Shown here piece after piece: positions 8,116 through 15,990 of a stretch of 64,000 nt of DNA. The first letter of the stretch is position 1. Each line of letters opens with the position of its first letter. The stretch is from a virus. The notes beneath the pieces were generated by a model. The model was given only the letters and a program-made list of their open reading frames with translations. It searched no databases and had not been told where the DNA came from. Made by a program: the position numbers and the translations under genes. The DNA lies in IMG/VR virus record IMGVR_UViG_3300042560_001323, positions 1 through 64,000 of that record. One strand, 5' to 3'.

Positions 8116-8288
8116 TGTGATTGGTCTTCGGAACAGGCGTTTTTTAAGGATAAAAGAGCGGAAAGAGTGTGTCTAACCTCTGTTGAAGTTCTACACCATC
8201 CAAGAGCATTTAAAAGTTGCTTTCTTTGGGGTTGCAATTCGGTTGCAAAAAATCTGAATAGTTTGGCATCTTCAGAATCGTTGTCCAT
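8112..8288 (-). CDS. small hypothetical protein, 58 aa
   Basis: MDNDSEDAKLFRFFATELQP to ...KNACSEDQSQ, ending TGA that overlaps the next ATG. First gene of the operon driven by the module at 8386-8443. Not recognised. Confidence 0.6.
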   Translation of the reverse strand: MDNDSEDAKLFRFFATELQPQRKQLLNALGWCRTSTEVRHTLSALLSLKNACSEDQSQ

Positions 8289-8385
8289 TTTATATCAGAA
8301 AGAACTATGTAGAATGTTAATGGCACTTCCACCATTTTATTGAAAAAGGGTGTTTGCCATCGTGGGAATTGCTGTTGACTTACTA

Positions 8386-8443
8386 AGAATAACAGGGCTT
8401 TGGTTCAGATGGCGGTTGCTTGTGCCAGTTGAACAACTGGCAC
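8386..8443 (-). promoter_or_regulatory. promoter module with perfect palindrome
   Basis: -10 TATTCT (8386-8391), 30-nt gap, palindrome 8422-8443. This is the best palindrome in the window: both 9-base arms match exactly (GTGCCAGTT / AACTGGCAC). Followed downstream by AGTAAGTCAAC, as at several other modules. Confidence 0.7.
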
Positions 8444-8457
8444 AGTATTTCACGACA

Positions 8458-8933
8458 TTATTCTTTCGCTCTGGCAGTAAAACTATCAAACTGTGGAAGA
8501 AAGGTCAGTTTTTTATCCGAATCCATTAGAAGGTGAACACCCATTAGTTCTTGGGTTGCACTATAAGCAGCAAAACTGTTTGTAATTTTTAGTGCTGATA
8601 CGCCGGCTTCAATTCCACTTAAACCAATAACATTCCTAAGTTCTACGTCAAGTACATACTCATAACCAGCAGTTATTGCGGCATTAGTAGCGGAAACTTC
8701 GGCTGAAAATTTAGCAGATTTATTTAAGGAATCGTAGCCAGATTTTATTGTTTCCCATTGATTATGGTTTAATGTTTCAAGATGCCTCCAGAACGATAAT
8801 ACATTTCATAGTTTCTACCCAAATAATAACTGGGATTAACAAGGGGTTTAATAGTATGTTTTTCGCCCCCAATTCTGAAGGCTACCTCATTTACCCTCAG
8901 CGAAAAAAGTTGATGGATTTTGGAATGTTCCAT
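8458..8933 (-). pseudogene. frameshifted LGPNY-family gene
   Basis: Starts at ATG 8931-8933 as MEHSKIHQLFSLRVNEV and reads to YYLGRNYEM. The family core then continues one frame over as VLSFWRHLETLNHNQW, down to ATQELMGVHLLMDSDKKLTF and a TAA at 8458-8460. One base is missing near 8783, in the codon after YE. The rest of both halves is intact, so the damage is recent or the shift is programmed. Confidence 0.65.
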
Positions 8934-8957
8934 TTTAGTTTTAAGTTTGACTTACTA

Positions 8958-9014
8958 AGAATAACCGATAAGCGGCACCTAGCAATAACCAGTGTGCCAG
9001 TTACTCAGGTGCCC
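8958..9014 (-). promoter_or_regulatory. promoter module for 8458-8933
   Basis: -10 TATTCT (8958-8963), 30-nt gap, palindrome 8994-9014. Confidence 0.6.
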
Positions 9015-9220
9015 TTGTTGAATGGAGAAATAGCCAGAAAATATAACGAATCAAGCAACTCGCTAAGATAATTGATTCTTGAATCAAGAAACATAAAAAC
9101 TAATGCTCCAGTGGTAAAAACGACTCGCAGCAAACTAAGAATAATTAAAATAAGAGCAAATGGAAGGCCAATAAGAATATGGATCATCTTTCTCTTAAGT
9201 GAAAGTTTAGATGGTTTCAT
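9005..9220 (-). CDS. small membrane protein, 71 aa
   Basis: Basic N-terminus (MKPSKLSLKRKM) followed by a long hydrophobic stretch of about 35 residues, enough for one or two membrane spans. Not recognised. Follows 9228-9419 by 7 bases. Confidence 0.55.
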   Translation of the reverse strand: MKPSKLSLKRKMIHILIGLPFALILIILSLLRVVFTTGALVFMFLDSRINYLSELLDSLYFLAISPFNKGT

Positions 9221-9227
9221 TTGTTTT

Positions 9228-9419
9228 TTAAATAAAAGTGTCTAGTTCTTGTAATCTTCGTTCTTGTATATAAAGCCTCTCCTCGAGGTCTTCAATCTCG
9301 CCTCTAAGATCTAGAATTGTTGAAATCAGTTGACGATAATCTAACTGTTCAATTGGAATAACCTCTCGCTTCTCGTAACAGTCTGGAGTATAGTTCCATA
9401 AAGAATGTTCCTGGAACAA
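9228..9419 (-). CDS. coiled-coil protein, 63 aa
   Basis: C-terminal half (LISTILDLRGEIEDLEERLY) has heptad spacing and strong charge, typical of a short coiled coil. Not recognised. Confidence 0.5.
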   Translation of the reverse strand: MFQEHSLWNYTPDCYEKREVIPIEQLDYRQLISTILDLRGEIEDLEERLYIQERRLQELDTFI

Positions 9420-9471
9420 ATTTTTATATTCTTCTGTTGCCTCACCTGGATATACCTTTTCCTAAGACATT

Positions 9472-10113
9472 TCAATCTCTCCCTTTCGCAAGAAACATTC
9501 GGTCAAAAATCATAAACGGCAATTCACCATTTTCGGAGCCAAGATTCTTCTCTACAAACTCAATGATAAGAGCCTGCATCACCTCGGCATACCTTTCGTG
9601 GGATTCAATATACTTAATTGCTTCTGGTACGAGTGCAGTTGCAATAGCATCAAGAGTTTTAGACTCTAGAGCATTAAGAGTAATTTGTTTTGGTTCAGGA
9701 TTTACGAGTTCAATTTTTACAATGTCATGTTGATAACTTTTCCATAAATTAGTGCCATTTTGATTGTAAGATAGGTTACAGCGGTCAAAATAAAATTTGT
9801 AGCAATTTCCCCTAAGTTGTAACCGGCCAGTATGTGTGTTGCCATTTTTAAGAATGACTTTCACTTCTTTGTTGCCATACGGTGAAAGATCAATATTCAT
9901 TGGTTGTTCAGGATTTACGAGTTCAATTTTTACAATATCAAAATGACTGTTATTCCATAAATTAGTGCCATTTCCAAAGTAAGAGTAGTGACATTTGCCA
10001 AAATAAAAGTTGTAGTAATTTCCCCTAAGTTGTAACCTGCCAGTATGTGTGTTGCCATTTTTAAGAATGACTTTCACTTCTTTGTTGCCATACGGTGAAA
10101 GATCAATATTCAT
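9472..10113 (-). CDS. protein with duplicated Sm-like domain, 213 aa
   Basis: Two near-identical tandem copies of about 72 residues, each starting MNIDLSPYGNKEVKVILKNG and containing THTGRLQLRGN, then a helical C-terminal region (TLDAIATALVPEAIKYIESH). The V-x-LKNG-x(4)-G-x-L pattern resembles the Sm/Hfq fold, so RNA binding is possible but unproven. The start is the first repeat's ATG, because the longer frame runs back through the -10 at 10138-10143. Confidence 0.65.
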   Translation of the reverse strand: MNIDLSPYGNKEVKVILKNGNTHTGRLQLRGNYYNFYFGKCHYSYFGNGTNLWNNSHFDIVKIELVNPEQPMNIDLSPYGNKEVKVILKNGNTHTGRLQLRGNCYKFYFDRCNLSYNQNGTNLWKSYQHDIVKIELVNPEPKQITLNALESKTLDAIATALVPEAIKYIESHERYAEVMQALIIEFVEKNLGSENGELPFMIFDRMFLAKGRD

Positions 10114-10137
10114 TGGTTGTTCAGGATTAACTATTAA

Positions 10138-10195
10138 ATGATAGCATGATCTTAGAATGGTTAGAGAACCTGGGTGCCAGTTGTTCAAGCGGCAC
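10138..10195 (-). promoter_or_regulatory. promoter module for 9472-10113
   Basis: -10 TATCAT (10138-10143), 30-nt gap, palindrome 10174-10195. Confidence 0.6.
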
Positions 10196-10559
10196 ATTCA
10201 AAAAGTGGAAGCATAACAATATGCTCACCATCTTCAATAAGTTTGTGCATACAAATCAGTTCGTGAGTTGCCCAGGCTATTGCTATTCTCATAGTGTGAT
10301 GTAAAACTTCAGTTGCCTCAAAAACTTCGTGCCAAATATAAGCCTCATTAGTTAAAACTTTATTGGTATATTCAATAAGGCGAGTTCCATAATAGTCATA
10401 AGTATTTTCAAATTCTAAGAATCTTTCCGTAATAAGTTTTTCTTCTTCTGAACCAAGATCCTCTACAAATGACCAAAAATTAAACACCGCCTCATAATTT
10501 GGGCCAAGTGCTTTTTCTGGGTTATCAATATAACTTTGCTGAAGTTGGAACAATGTCAT
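10185..10559 (-). CDS. diverged LGPNY-family protein, 124 aa
   Basis: NPEKALGPNYEAVFNFWSFV marks the family core, and ATHELICMHKLIEDGEHIVM the family C-terminus. The middle lacks the AAxx array and carries ordinary helical sequence. Function unknown. Confidence 0.75.
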   Translation of the reverse strand: MTLFQLQQSYIDNPEKALGPNYEAVFNFWSFVEDLGSEEEKLITERFLEFENTYDYYGTRLIEYTNKVLTNEAYIWHEVFEATEVLHHTMRIAIAWATHELICMHKLIEDGEHIVMLPLFECAA

Positions 10560-10585
10560 TTTTTGTTAAAGACCAAACTAAAGGA

Positions 10586-10643
10586 ATTATAGGGGCAAAA
10601 GCTGCCCCTCGTGCTACAGTTGTGTCAGTTGTTTATGTGGCAC
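10586..10643 (-). promoter_or_regulatory. promoter module with consensus -10 and hairpin
   Basis: -10 TATAAT (10586-10591), 30-nt gap, palindrome 10622-10643. A GC hairpin (GGGGCA / TGCCCC, 10592-10608) sits just upstream of the -10, as at 20489-20544. Confidence 0.65.
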
Positions 10644-10662
10644 ACTGCATCGTTTCACCTAT

Positions 10663-10779
10663 TCATTGGTGAATGATAAAAAAACGAAACACTGTAACCA
10701 AAATAATGGCTGTGCTAATGATTCCAATAAATCCGAGAAAGGTGACAAAATCGCCGGAAAAATTGAGAGTGTCGGGCAT
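10663..10779 (-). CDS. single-span membrane peptide, 38 aa
   Basis: MPDTLNFSGDFVTFLGFIGI continues as a hydrophobic span into FRFFIIHQ. One transmembrane helix is very likely. Ends just before the palindrome, like the other genes here. Confidence 0.45.
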   Translation of the reverse strand: MPDTLNFSGDFVTFLGFIGIISTAIILVTVFRFFIIHQ

Positions 10780-10806
10780 AGTAATTAAGAGCGAGGGAGT
10801 AGCTGG

Positions 10807-11202
10807 TTAGGTTTTATCCAAACCAGAAAAAAGAGGAACGAACAACAAAGTCTTACCGGCATTCAATAAAGTGTGCATACCAATTAGTTCATAAGTTGCA
10901 TACCCGGCGGCATCCCTGGCGGCATACCAGGCGGCATTCCTGGCGGCATCCCTGGCGGCAGACCAGGCGGCATCCCCGGCGGCATACCCGGCGGCATACC
11001 TGGCGGCATCCCAGGCGGCATCGTCTAGGGCATCATAACGGCGGGCAACTTCATACCATTGGTTCTCGGTAAGACCGTCCATAAACCACCAGAAGTTAAG
11101 GACGGTTTCGTAGTTTGGTCCTAGAAAATTCTGTGGATTTTTTAGGGCTTCAGGGTTTTGAAGGCGGTTGGAGAAGTTTTGGTGGGCTTTTGAGTAATTC
11201 AC
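10807..11202 (-). CDS. LGPNY-family Ala-repeat protein, 131 aa
   Basis: Short-form member: [20 protein letters not shown], core [27 protein letters not shown], 10 AAxx units, and the cap [24 protein letters not shown] overlap with the upstream gene. Confidence 0.8.
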   Translation of the reverse strand: MNYSKAHQNFSNRLQNPEALKNPQNFLGPNYETVLNFWWFMDGLTENQWYEVARRYDALDDAAWDAARYAAGYAAGDAAWSAARDAARNAAWYAARDAAGYATYELIGMHTLLNAGKTLLFVPLFSGLDKT

Positions 11203-11411
11203 TTTGTTAAAATGCTAACTTTGGCATCTTGAATAGCCTCTTGTTTAGTTGCAAATGGGCCATTGAAATCTTCATAGTAATAACCCGGTGTTACTAATTT
11301 GTCGCCAGAAGTTTCATTCAACCTGTGGACAGTATTGTAATTGTCGCACTGATCTTGATTAAAGTAAAATACCTCAATTCTACAATATGGTGCAATGTTA
11401 ATGAAGGGCAA
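11199..11411 (-). CDS. hypothetical protein, 70 aa
   Basis: MPFINIAPYCRIEVFYFNQD to [18 protein letters not shown]. The layout recalls small phage proteins ending in a 'tkqEAi.dA' helix. No family assigned. Confidence 0.55.
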   Translation of the reverse strand: MPFINIAPYCRIEVFYFNQDQCDNYNTVHRLNETSGDKLVTPGYYYEDFNGPFATKQEAIQDAKVSILTK

Positions 11412-11430
11412 GGTTTTTGGGTGAACAATG

Positions 11431-11490
11431 GTAGTATGGCCGGTTAAATGGTTGTTTGGTTGGTTGGCGTGCCAGTTCTCGGATTGTCAC
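11431..11490 (-). promoter_or_regulatory. promoter module for 11199-11411
   Basis: -10 TACTAC (11431-11436), 32-nt gap, palindrome 11469-11490. The -10 is weak. Confidence 0.5.
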
Positions 11491-11496
11491 ATCATT

Positions 11497-11525
11497 AAAA
11501 AGGGAACTTTTATAGTTCCCTTTAA
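11497..11525 (-). terminator. rho-independent terminator
   Basis: On the minus strand AAAGGGAACT, a 4-base loop, AAGTTCCCTTTTT. The stem sits six bases after the stop codon of 11532-12071 and ends in a T run. Confidence 0.75.
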
Positions 11526-11531
11526 TTTTAG

Positions 11532-12071
11532 TTACTCTGGAAGAATAACCGTTTCATTAGTTGCCAGTTTAATGAGAATTCTACCAGAAATTTCTCCGCA
11601 GTGTGGACAGTTAGTTGCATATTTGATGCGGGACTTATAAATGGAGAAATTTGCGTCTTTGATTCCAGAAATGATAACTCTATTGTACCGATAAACTGCA
11701 TTGGTAAGTTTTAGAATTTGACGAAACTTCACATTGTCACGATATTTATGATAAAGGCCATTAAGATGTTGTAGATTATCTGTAATGCGAAGTTTTGTCC
11801 ATCCAGACTTCAATTGTTCAATAACTTCAGGAGATAGTTCGTCTTGAACACAATCAATCAAAGCAAGTTCAAGTTTTACAACTTGTTTCAGTTCATTAAG
11901 TTTAGCATTGAATCGTTCTTGTTTTCGTTCCTCAAGTTTTTTCCACTTTGGAACAATAACTTCATTGATGATTTCAACAACCGGGCGTTGATTTTTAAGT
12001 TTTTCCTTTCGAGCTTTCAGTTGTTCAATCAGATTGTGAACTTGGCTCGGTGTTGCTTGAGTTGCTTGCAT
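11532..12071 (-). CDS. coiled-coil protein with terminal CxxC, 179 aa
   Basis: MQATQATPSQVHNLIEQLKA start, long charged helix, and a C-terminal ATNCPHCGEISGRILIKLAT with a single CxxC knuckle. The in-frame extension to 12116 overlaps the upstream gene and is not needed. Not recognised. Confidence 0.55.
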   Translation of the reverse strand: MQATQATPSQVHNLIEQLKARKEKLKNQRPVVEIINEVIVPKWKKLEERKQERFNAKLNELKQVVKLELALIDCVQDELSPEVIEQLKSGWTKLRITDNLQHLNGLYHKYRDNVKFRQILKLTNAVYRYNRVIISGIKDANFSIYKSRIKYATNCPHCGEISGRILIKLATNETVILPE

Positions 12072-12100
12072 GGTTAAATGGTAATGAAGATGAAATGAGT

Positions 12101-12697
12101 TCAGACGAAATAACAACCGTTTTCTACATCATACTGTAGAACAGAAAGTTCGTTAAAAACTTCTGTAAAAAGCCTATTGTTATTTTTTGTAATTTCACGA
12201 AGCTTTTTACGGATATCCCTGGAATTTCCAAGAAATTTTTCACCAGTTACACCAAGGCGAAAAAATCGGTAAATATAAAAAACACCCCTCGCCATTTCTT
12301 GAATTTCGGGATCTGGATGTTTAGCATAAAAAGCCCTCGCCAGGGCAAAATTACGTTCAACTATACATTCTCCAATTGTACTAAAGATTTCTTTAGTGAT
12401 TTGTTCTCCAACTTTTTGTTGAAGAATGATCTCAAGGACATTTCGGTGAAAAAAGAGGTCGCGGTCACGCTTAATACTTGCTTCATATTGTTCAAATAAT
12501 GACTTTTCAACTTCTTCCCATTCTTTATTAAATTTTTCTTCCATACTTTCGGGTGGGATTTGCTCAATTACTACTTGAACTTGGGGCAATGGTTCCTGTG
12601 AAAATTGTTGAAGAGTTGATTCACATTGAGCCAACAGGGAATCAATTTCTTCAAGAGAAAGAGTTTCAATTGACTTGTCTTGTTGAATGATGCTCAT
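12101..12697 (-). CDS. acidic helical protein, 198 aa
   Basis: MSIIQQDKSIETLSLEEIDS with a Gln/Glu-rich helical first half and a C-terminal region (YIYRFFRLGVTGEKFLGNSR). No family recognised. Likely one operon with 11532-12071. Confidence 0.55.
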   Translation of the reverse strand: MSIIQQDKSIETLSLEEIDSLLAQCESTLQQFSQEPLPQVQVVIEQIPPESMEEKFNKEWEEVEKSLFEQYEASIKRDRDLFFHRNVLEIILQQKVGEQITKEIFSTIGECIVERNFALARAFYAKHPDPEIQEMARGVFYIYRFFRLGVTGEKFLGNSRDIRKKLREITKNNNRLFTEVFNELSVLQYDVENGCYFV

Positions 12698-12725
12698 AAA
12701 GTGGCGGGCGTCGGTTGACTCATTA

Positions 12726-12778
12726 AGAATATCCCAAAATCCTAGAGAGGGGTGTTTTTGTGCCAGTTCTCGGATTGG
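12726..12778 (-). promoter_or_regulatory. promoter module for 12101-12697
   Basis: -10 TATTCT (12726-12731), 28-nt gap, palindrome 12760-12778 (second arm degenerate). Confidence 0.6.
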
Positions 12779-12833
12779 TTTTTAAATGGTGCCTGGATCA
12801 ACTGAAGAGGCTAGAGGCTCCTTCTGGGGGCTT

Positions 12834-12974
12834 CTAGGTGCCTCTGGTGGCCAAAAAAGAAAGGGAACCGTTGAGGCTCCCCTGTTTGATATAATGACTA
12901 GTAGCTTTTAAAGCTCCGTAAATTGCAAGAACGCCTCCAAAATATGTTAAAAAATTTAAGGAACTTTTCATCAT
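12834..12974 (-). CDS. possible small membrane protein, 46 aa
   Basis: MMKSSLNFLTYFGGVLAIYG begins a short frame with one hydrophobic segment. It lies about 90 bases downstream of the -10 of the module at 13067-13125. An overlapping frame starting at the ATG near 13033 (MNFSLFSLLFSQIYFAVAF) is the alternative. The rest of 12780-12834 shows no gene. Confidence 0.35.
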   Translation of the reverse strand: MMKSSLNFLTYFGGVLAIYGALKATSHYIKQGSLNGSLSFLATRGT

Positions 12975-13066
12975 TTCTGAAAGCAACTGCAAAATAAATT
13001 TGTGAGAAAAGAAGTGAAAAGAGAGAAAAGTTCATTGTTTTTGTGAGAAGATCGGTTGACTCGTTA

Positions 13067-13125
13067 AGTTTACCCGTTAATCGGGAGGAGGGGATGATGC
13101 AGTGTGCCAGTTCCTATGGTGTCGC
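13067..13125 (-). promoter_or_regulatory. promoter module reading into 12834-12974
   Basis: -10 TAAACT (13067-13072), 31-nt gap, palindrome 13104-13125. Confidence 0.6.
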
Positions 13126-13127
13126 AT

Positions 13128-13409
13128 CTAAGAGTTTTGAATGAGCGTTTGTGCAACAACTTTACATAGACTAACCACAAAATGCTCACTACAAAAAACT
13201 CCAGATTCTCTGAGCAAGTCAAAATTCAACCACGGATAAATGTACCGACCGCAATTCAACCACCGGCTTCTATCAATGTCATTAAAGTATTTGTCAGTTG
13301 ATGCCTTAAGTTCTTCAGGAGAGAAGAAAATTGCAACGGAAGCGCGAATGCCATTGTTTGCAAACTGAAGGTAATAATCAGACCGAAGAAAGGTTGTGCG
13401 GGTAATCAT
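13128..13409 (-). CDS. hypothetical protein, 93 aa
   Basis: Not recognised. Starts MITRTTFLRSDYYLQFANNG. Soluble, with four cysteines spread along the chain. Last gene of the 13968-to-13128 operon. Confidence 0.55.
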   Translation of the reverse strand: MITRTTFLRSDYYLQFANNGIRASVAIFFSPEELKASTDKYFNDIDRSRWLNCGRYIYPWLNFDLLRESGVFCSEHFVVSLCKVVAQTLIQNS

Positions 13410-13454
13410 CGTGACTCAGTAAGACTAAAAGGTTGAAGATTGCTACAGTTAATT

Positions 13455-13670
13455 TTAATCATCTTCTTCATCTTCATCATCCTCTTCCTCATCTTCATCT
13501 TCTAGACCGTAATAATATGCATCGGTGATGGCGTGAATAAGACCATCAAAATCTTCTGAAGGTTGGTATCTCGGAAGCATATTGTCTACGAGTTCTCTAC
13601 CATAGTCCAATCGGAGCAGGTTGAGATATTCTTCGCGGCTTGAGTAGCCGTTTTCGGTGTAGATGCACAT
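13455..13670 (-). CDS. acidic-tailed protein, 71 aa
   Basis: MCIYTENGYSSREEYLNLLR body with a C-terminal tail of 18 residues that are nearly all Asp/Glu. Such tails often mimic nucleic acid or bind basic proteins. Starts 3 bases after the upstream stop. Confidence 0.6.
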   Translation of the reverse strand: MCIYTENGYSSREEYLNLLRLDYGRELVDNMLPRYQPSEDFDGLIHAITDAYYYGLEDEDEEEDDEDEEDD

Positions 13671-13672
13671 AA

Positions 13673-13819
13673 TCAGCCGTGAGAAACGTTAAAGTGAAGG
13701 TCAACAAAAGACTGAACTTGGTGTACTTCAAGAATGACAATTTCGCGGTCTTCTTGATTGTTCCATACCCAACGGGATTCGCGGGTTTGAATATCTTGTG
13801 CAGGAGAAAGAGAAAACAT
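13673..13819 (-). CDS. small hypothetical protein, 48 aa
   Basis: MFSLSPAQDIQTRESRWVWN to VQSFVDLHFNVSHG. Start overlaps the previous stop (TGATG). Not recognised. Confidence 0.5.
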   Translation of the reverse strand: MFSLSPAQDIQTRESRWVWNNQEDREIVILEVHQVQSFVDLHFNVSHG

Positions 13820-13968
13820 CAGTAGTTACTCCAATCGTTAGGGGTAAAAGACTGCAATACATCGTAGTGATTGTCGTTTTCAACAAGAGGCATTTTGTCT
13901 TGATGACGTTTGGTTCGGTGATCTTGTTTGCGTTCAAATTGTCGTTGGTCTTTGTAGGTTCTGCTCAT
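13819..13968 (-). CDS. small basic protein, 49 aa
   Basis: MSRTYKDQRQFERKQDHRTK, very basic in the first half, then acidic (LVENDNHYDVLQSFTPND). First gene after the module at 13994-14052. Confidence 0.5.
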   Translation of the reverse strand: MSRTYKDQRQFERKQDHRTKRHQDKMPLVENDNHYDVLQSFTPNDWSNY

Positions 13969-13993
13969 AAGCGGTTCCTTTGTTGACTTGGTT

Positions 13994-14052
13994 AGTTTAG
14001 GCTATTGGTTGGAGCAGTGAGGGGCTAGTGTGCCAGTTGATCAATCGGCCAC
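13994..14052 (-). promoter_or_regulatory. promoter module for 13819-13968
   Basis: -10 TAAACT (13994-13999), 30-nt gap, palindrome 14030-14052. Confidence 0.6.
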
Positions 14053-14062
14053 CAATACTCAA

Positions 14063-14196
14063 TCAGGGCAAGGTAATTGTAATGAAAATAATTCCAACAC
14101 ATAAAGCCAAAACTGCTAGGCAGGCGTTAAAAAGTGAAAAATGAAAAAGAAGAAGTGAAGATGGAACAAAAATAGTAAAGGCCACCACAATCGCTC
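14063..14196 (-). pseudogene. small membrane protein gene truncated by a TnpB remnant
   Basis: Minus-strand frame GAIVVAFTIFVPSSLLLFHF to VGIIFITITLP*, two hydrophobic spans. Its 5' end is replaced by antisense TnpB sequence at about 14197. The longer frame to 14311 is a chimera of the two. The original start is lost. Confidence 0.5.
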
Positions 14197-14980
14197 CCAA
14201 AACTCCAACTGGTAAATACTTTGTTTCTATTTTGATTAAACAAGAACTCAATCCAATACCCTCAACCGGCAAGGTAGTAGGTATTGATTTGGGTATTAAA
14301 GACTTGTTCATTCTTTCAAATGGTCAAGTTATCAACAACCCCAAGTGGTTTCGCAAGAACCAAGCGAAACTTAAAAAAGCCCAGAAACATTTAAGTAGGA
14401 AAAAGAAGGGAAGTAATCATTACAGCCGGCAACGAATTAAAGTTGCTAGGGTTCACGAATTCATTACCAATTCACGAACTTACTTTCTCCATAACGTGTC
14501 TACTGCCTTGGTTAGCACGTTTGACATGATAGTTCTTGAAGACTTGAATGTTTCTGGAATGCTAAAGAACCGTAAATTAGCGAAATCCATTAGCGATGCC
14601 TCGTGGTCTACTTTTGTTACTATGTTGAACTACAAGTGTAATTGGTATGGAAAAATGTTGGTTAAAATTAACCGATTCTTTCCTTCCAGTAAAACTTGTT
14701 CTAACTGTGGTCATAAAGAAGACAAGATGCGTCTTTCGGTTAGAGAATGGACTTGCCCCTCTTGCGGTTGTCAACACGATAGAGACTTGAATGCCTCTAT
14801 TAACATCTTAAAGGAAGGTTGGCGCAGCCTAACCGATAAAGAAATTTCATCGGCGGAGTACGCCGATTACGGGCGTGGAGCGGAATTAAGACTGAGCGGT
14901 GATTTTCACCACTTAGCATCTGCTGTGAAGCGTCTAAAAAATCAATAGAGTTTTTGACTCTTATTGGTTTTTGCTACTAT
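14197..14980 (+). mobile_element. tnpB: 5'-truncated TnpB element remnant (copy A)
   Basis: Carries the TnpB C-terminal two thirds from KTPTGKYFVSILIKQ to the stop at 14948, with the RuvC aspartate (GIDLGIKDLF), the LEDLNVSGM glutamate region, two CxxC pairs and HDRDLNASINIL. It then runs through the right end (ATTGGTTTTTGCTACTAT, ending 14980). The N-terminal domain and left end are missing, so it cannot be a working nuclease. The right-end RNA part may remain. Confidence 0.75.
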
Positions 14981-14988
14981 AGCGATAT

Positions 14989-15246
14989 TCACTCTGCATC
15001 TACAGGCATCTCACGCACAGGAAGATATTGCTCGTAAAGGGCATCTTCATTTGCAAGAATGAGGTCGTTAATCTCGTCTTCAGTTTCAGGTGCAACTGCA
15101 ATACCATTAGCCTCTGCAAGAGCGGCAATAGCATTTTCTTGTGCTTCAGTATCACCATCAAAAAGGTCTGCCATAATAAGAGCAACCTCTTCGGCAGCAG
15201 TCAGGTTCATTTCGGCGGTAGCTTCAGTTTGAATCAGGGCGATCAT
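14989..15246 (-). CDS. acidic protein, 85 aa
   Basis: MIALIQTEATAEMNLTAAEE to LPVREMPVDAE, rich in Ala and Glu, low in basic residues. Start at 15246 rather than 15279, because the upstream extension covers the promoter area. Not recognised. Confidence 0.6.
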   Translation of the reverse strand: MIALIQTEATAEMNLTAAEEVALIMADLFDGDTEAQENAIAALAEANGIAVAPETEDEINDLILANEDALYEQYLPVREMPVDAE

Positions 15247-15283
15247 AATATGAAAGGGGTTGTTTGGGAACAGAATCAATATA

Positions 15284-15301
15284 GGGCAGTTTTGGCTGCC
15301 C
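15284..15301 (-). terminator. GC hairpin between two small genes
   Basis: GGGCAG/CTGCCC stem shortly after the stop of 15308-15466. No clear T run on the minus strand, so it may be an attenuator or a processing hairpin. Confidence 0.4.
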
Positions 15302-15307
15302 AGTCAA

Positions 15308-15466
15308 TCAGGCAGACGGTTCAGCAACTGTAACAGTTGTTTCTTCTTCTGCCAGTTTTGCTACTACAAAATCAAGTTGATTCAGTAGTTCATCGCCAGT
15401 CTCCGCAGATTCTAGCGATTGCATTGCGGTTTTAAAGTCAAGTTCAGTCAGTGTTAAATTCATCAT
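15308..15466 (-). CDS. small acidic protein, 52 aa
   Basis: MMNLTLTELDFKTAMQSLES to EETTVTVAEPSA. Starts inside the 3' end of 15444-15569. Its MNLT... start resembles an inner segment of 14989-15246 (EMNLTAAEEVAL). Not recognised. Confidence 0.5.
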   Translation of the reverse strand: MMNLTLTELDFKTAMQSLESAETGDELLNQLDFVVAKLAEEETTVTVAEPSA

Positions 15467-15569
15467 TCAAAAGTTGTAAAAGGGCAGGGTCTAGTTTTTC
15501 TTGAAGTTGTGAGCCAAAGTCATTTTCTTCAAAAAGTTGATTGTCAAGTGCTTCAATGGGATGCATCAT
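15444..15569 (-). CDS. small acidic protein, 41 aa
   Basis: MMHPIEALDNQLFEENDFGS to LLQLLNDEFNTD. Overlaps its neighbours at both ends in different frames, which implies translational coupling in a run of tiny genes. Confidence 0.45.
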   Translation of the reverse strand: MMHPIEALDNQLFEENDFGSQLQEKLDPALLQLLNDEFNTD

Positions 15570-15678
15570 CAAACTCTGGTTGTTCTGTTTTTTCTTGTTG
15601 GTCATCATCAGTTTCCTCTGAATAAATGGTATAAAGAATGTCTGTTTGAGTTTGATCTTCTTTTAAAGTTGTTGGCAT
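15553..15678 (-). CDS. small acidic protein, 41 aa
   Basis: MPTTLKEDQTQTDILYTIYS followed by a Glu/Asp/Gln-rich stretch. First of three overlapping tiny frames. Not recognised. Confidence 0.45.
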   Translation of the reverse strand: MPTTLKEDQTQTDILYTIYSEETDDDQQEKTEQPEFDDASH

Positions 15679-15716
15679 ATTTTTAAGAGTAGAGAACAAA
15701 TGATACAAATCTAGAA

Positions 15717-15944
15717 TTAACTAGCATTTGCATCAAATAAGTAGTCTACAAAATCTTCAACCTTCCAGGAAAATGTAATGCGTGTTGATGCTTCATCCAT
15801 TTTAAATTCCTTTACCTCGTCGTGCATCTGCCCAACAGTAAGAAATCCATAGTCATCTGAAATACGATACAAGTAGTTTGTATAGTTGTCCCAAGTAAAC
15901 TCAGGGGAGAATGGAGATAGTTTCTCAATTGTAGTCGGAGCCAT
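15717..15944 (-). CDS. hypothetical protein, 75 aa
   Basis: MAPTTIEKLSPFSPEFTWDN to WKVEDFVDYLFDANAS. Soluble and acidic. Not recognised. Confidence 0.55.
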   Translation of the reverse strand: MAPTTIEKLSPFSPEFTWDNYTNYLYRISDDYGFLTVGQMHDEVKEFKMDEASTRITFSWKVEDFVDYLFDANAS

Positions 15945-15990
15945 AGTTTCAGGAGCGAGGGGATAAGTGTTATTTAGAAGAGTCCAATTC

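Noticed and set aside
8748-9071. 107-codon plus-strand frame
   Set aside because: Covers the promoter module and is opposite the family pseudogene on the minus strand.
10900-11030. 12-bp repeats considered as a CRISPR array
   Set aside because: Unit too short, no spacers, and the repeats are in frame in a coding gene.
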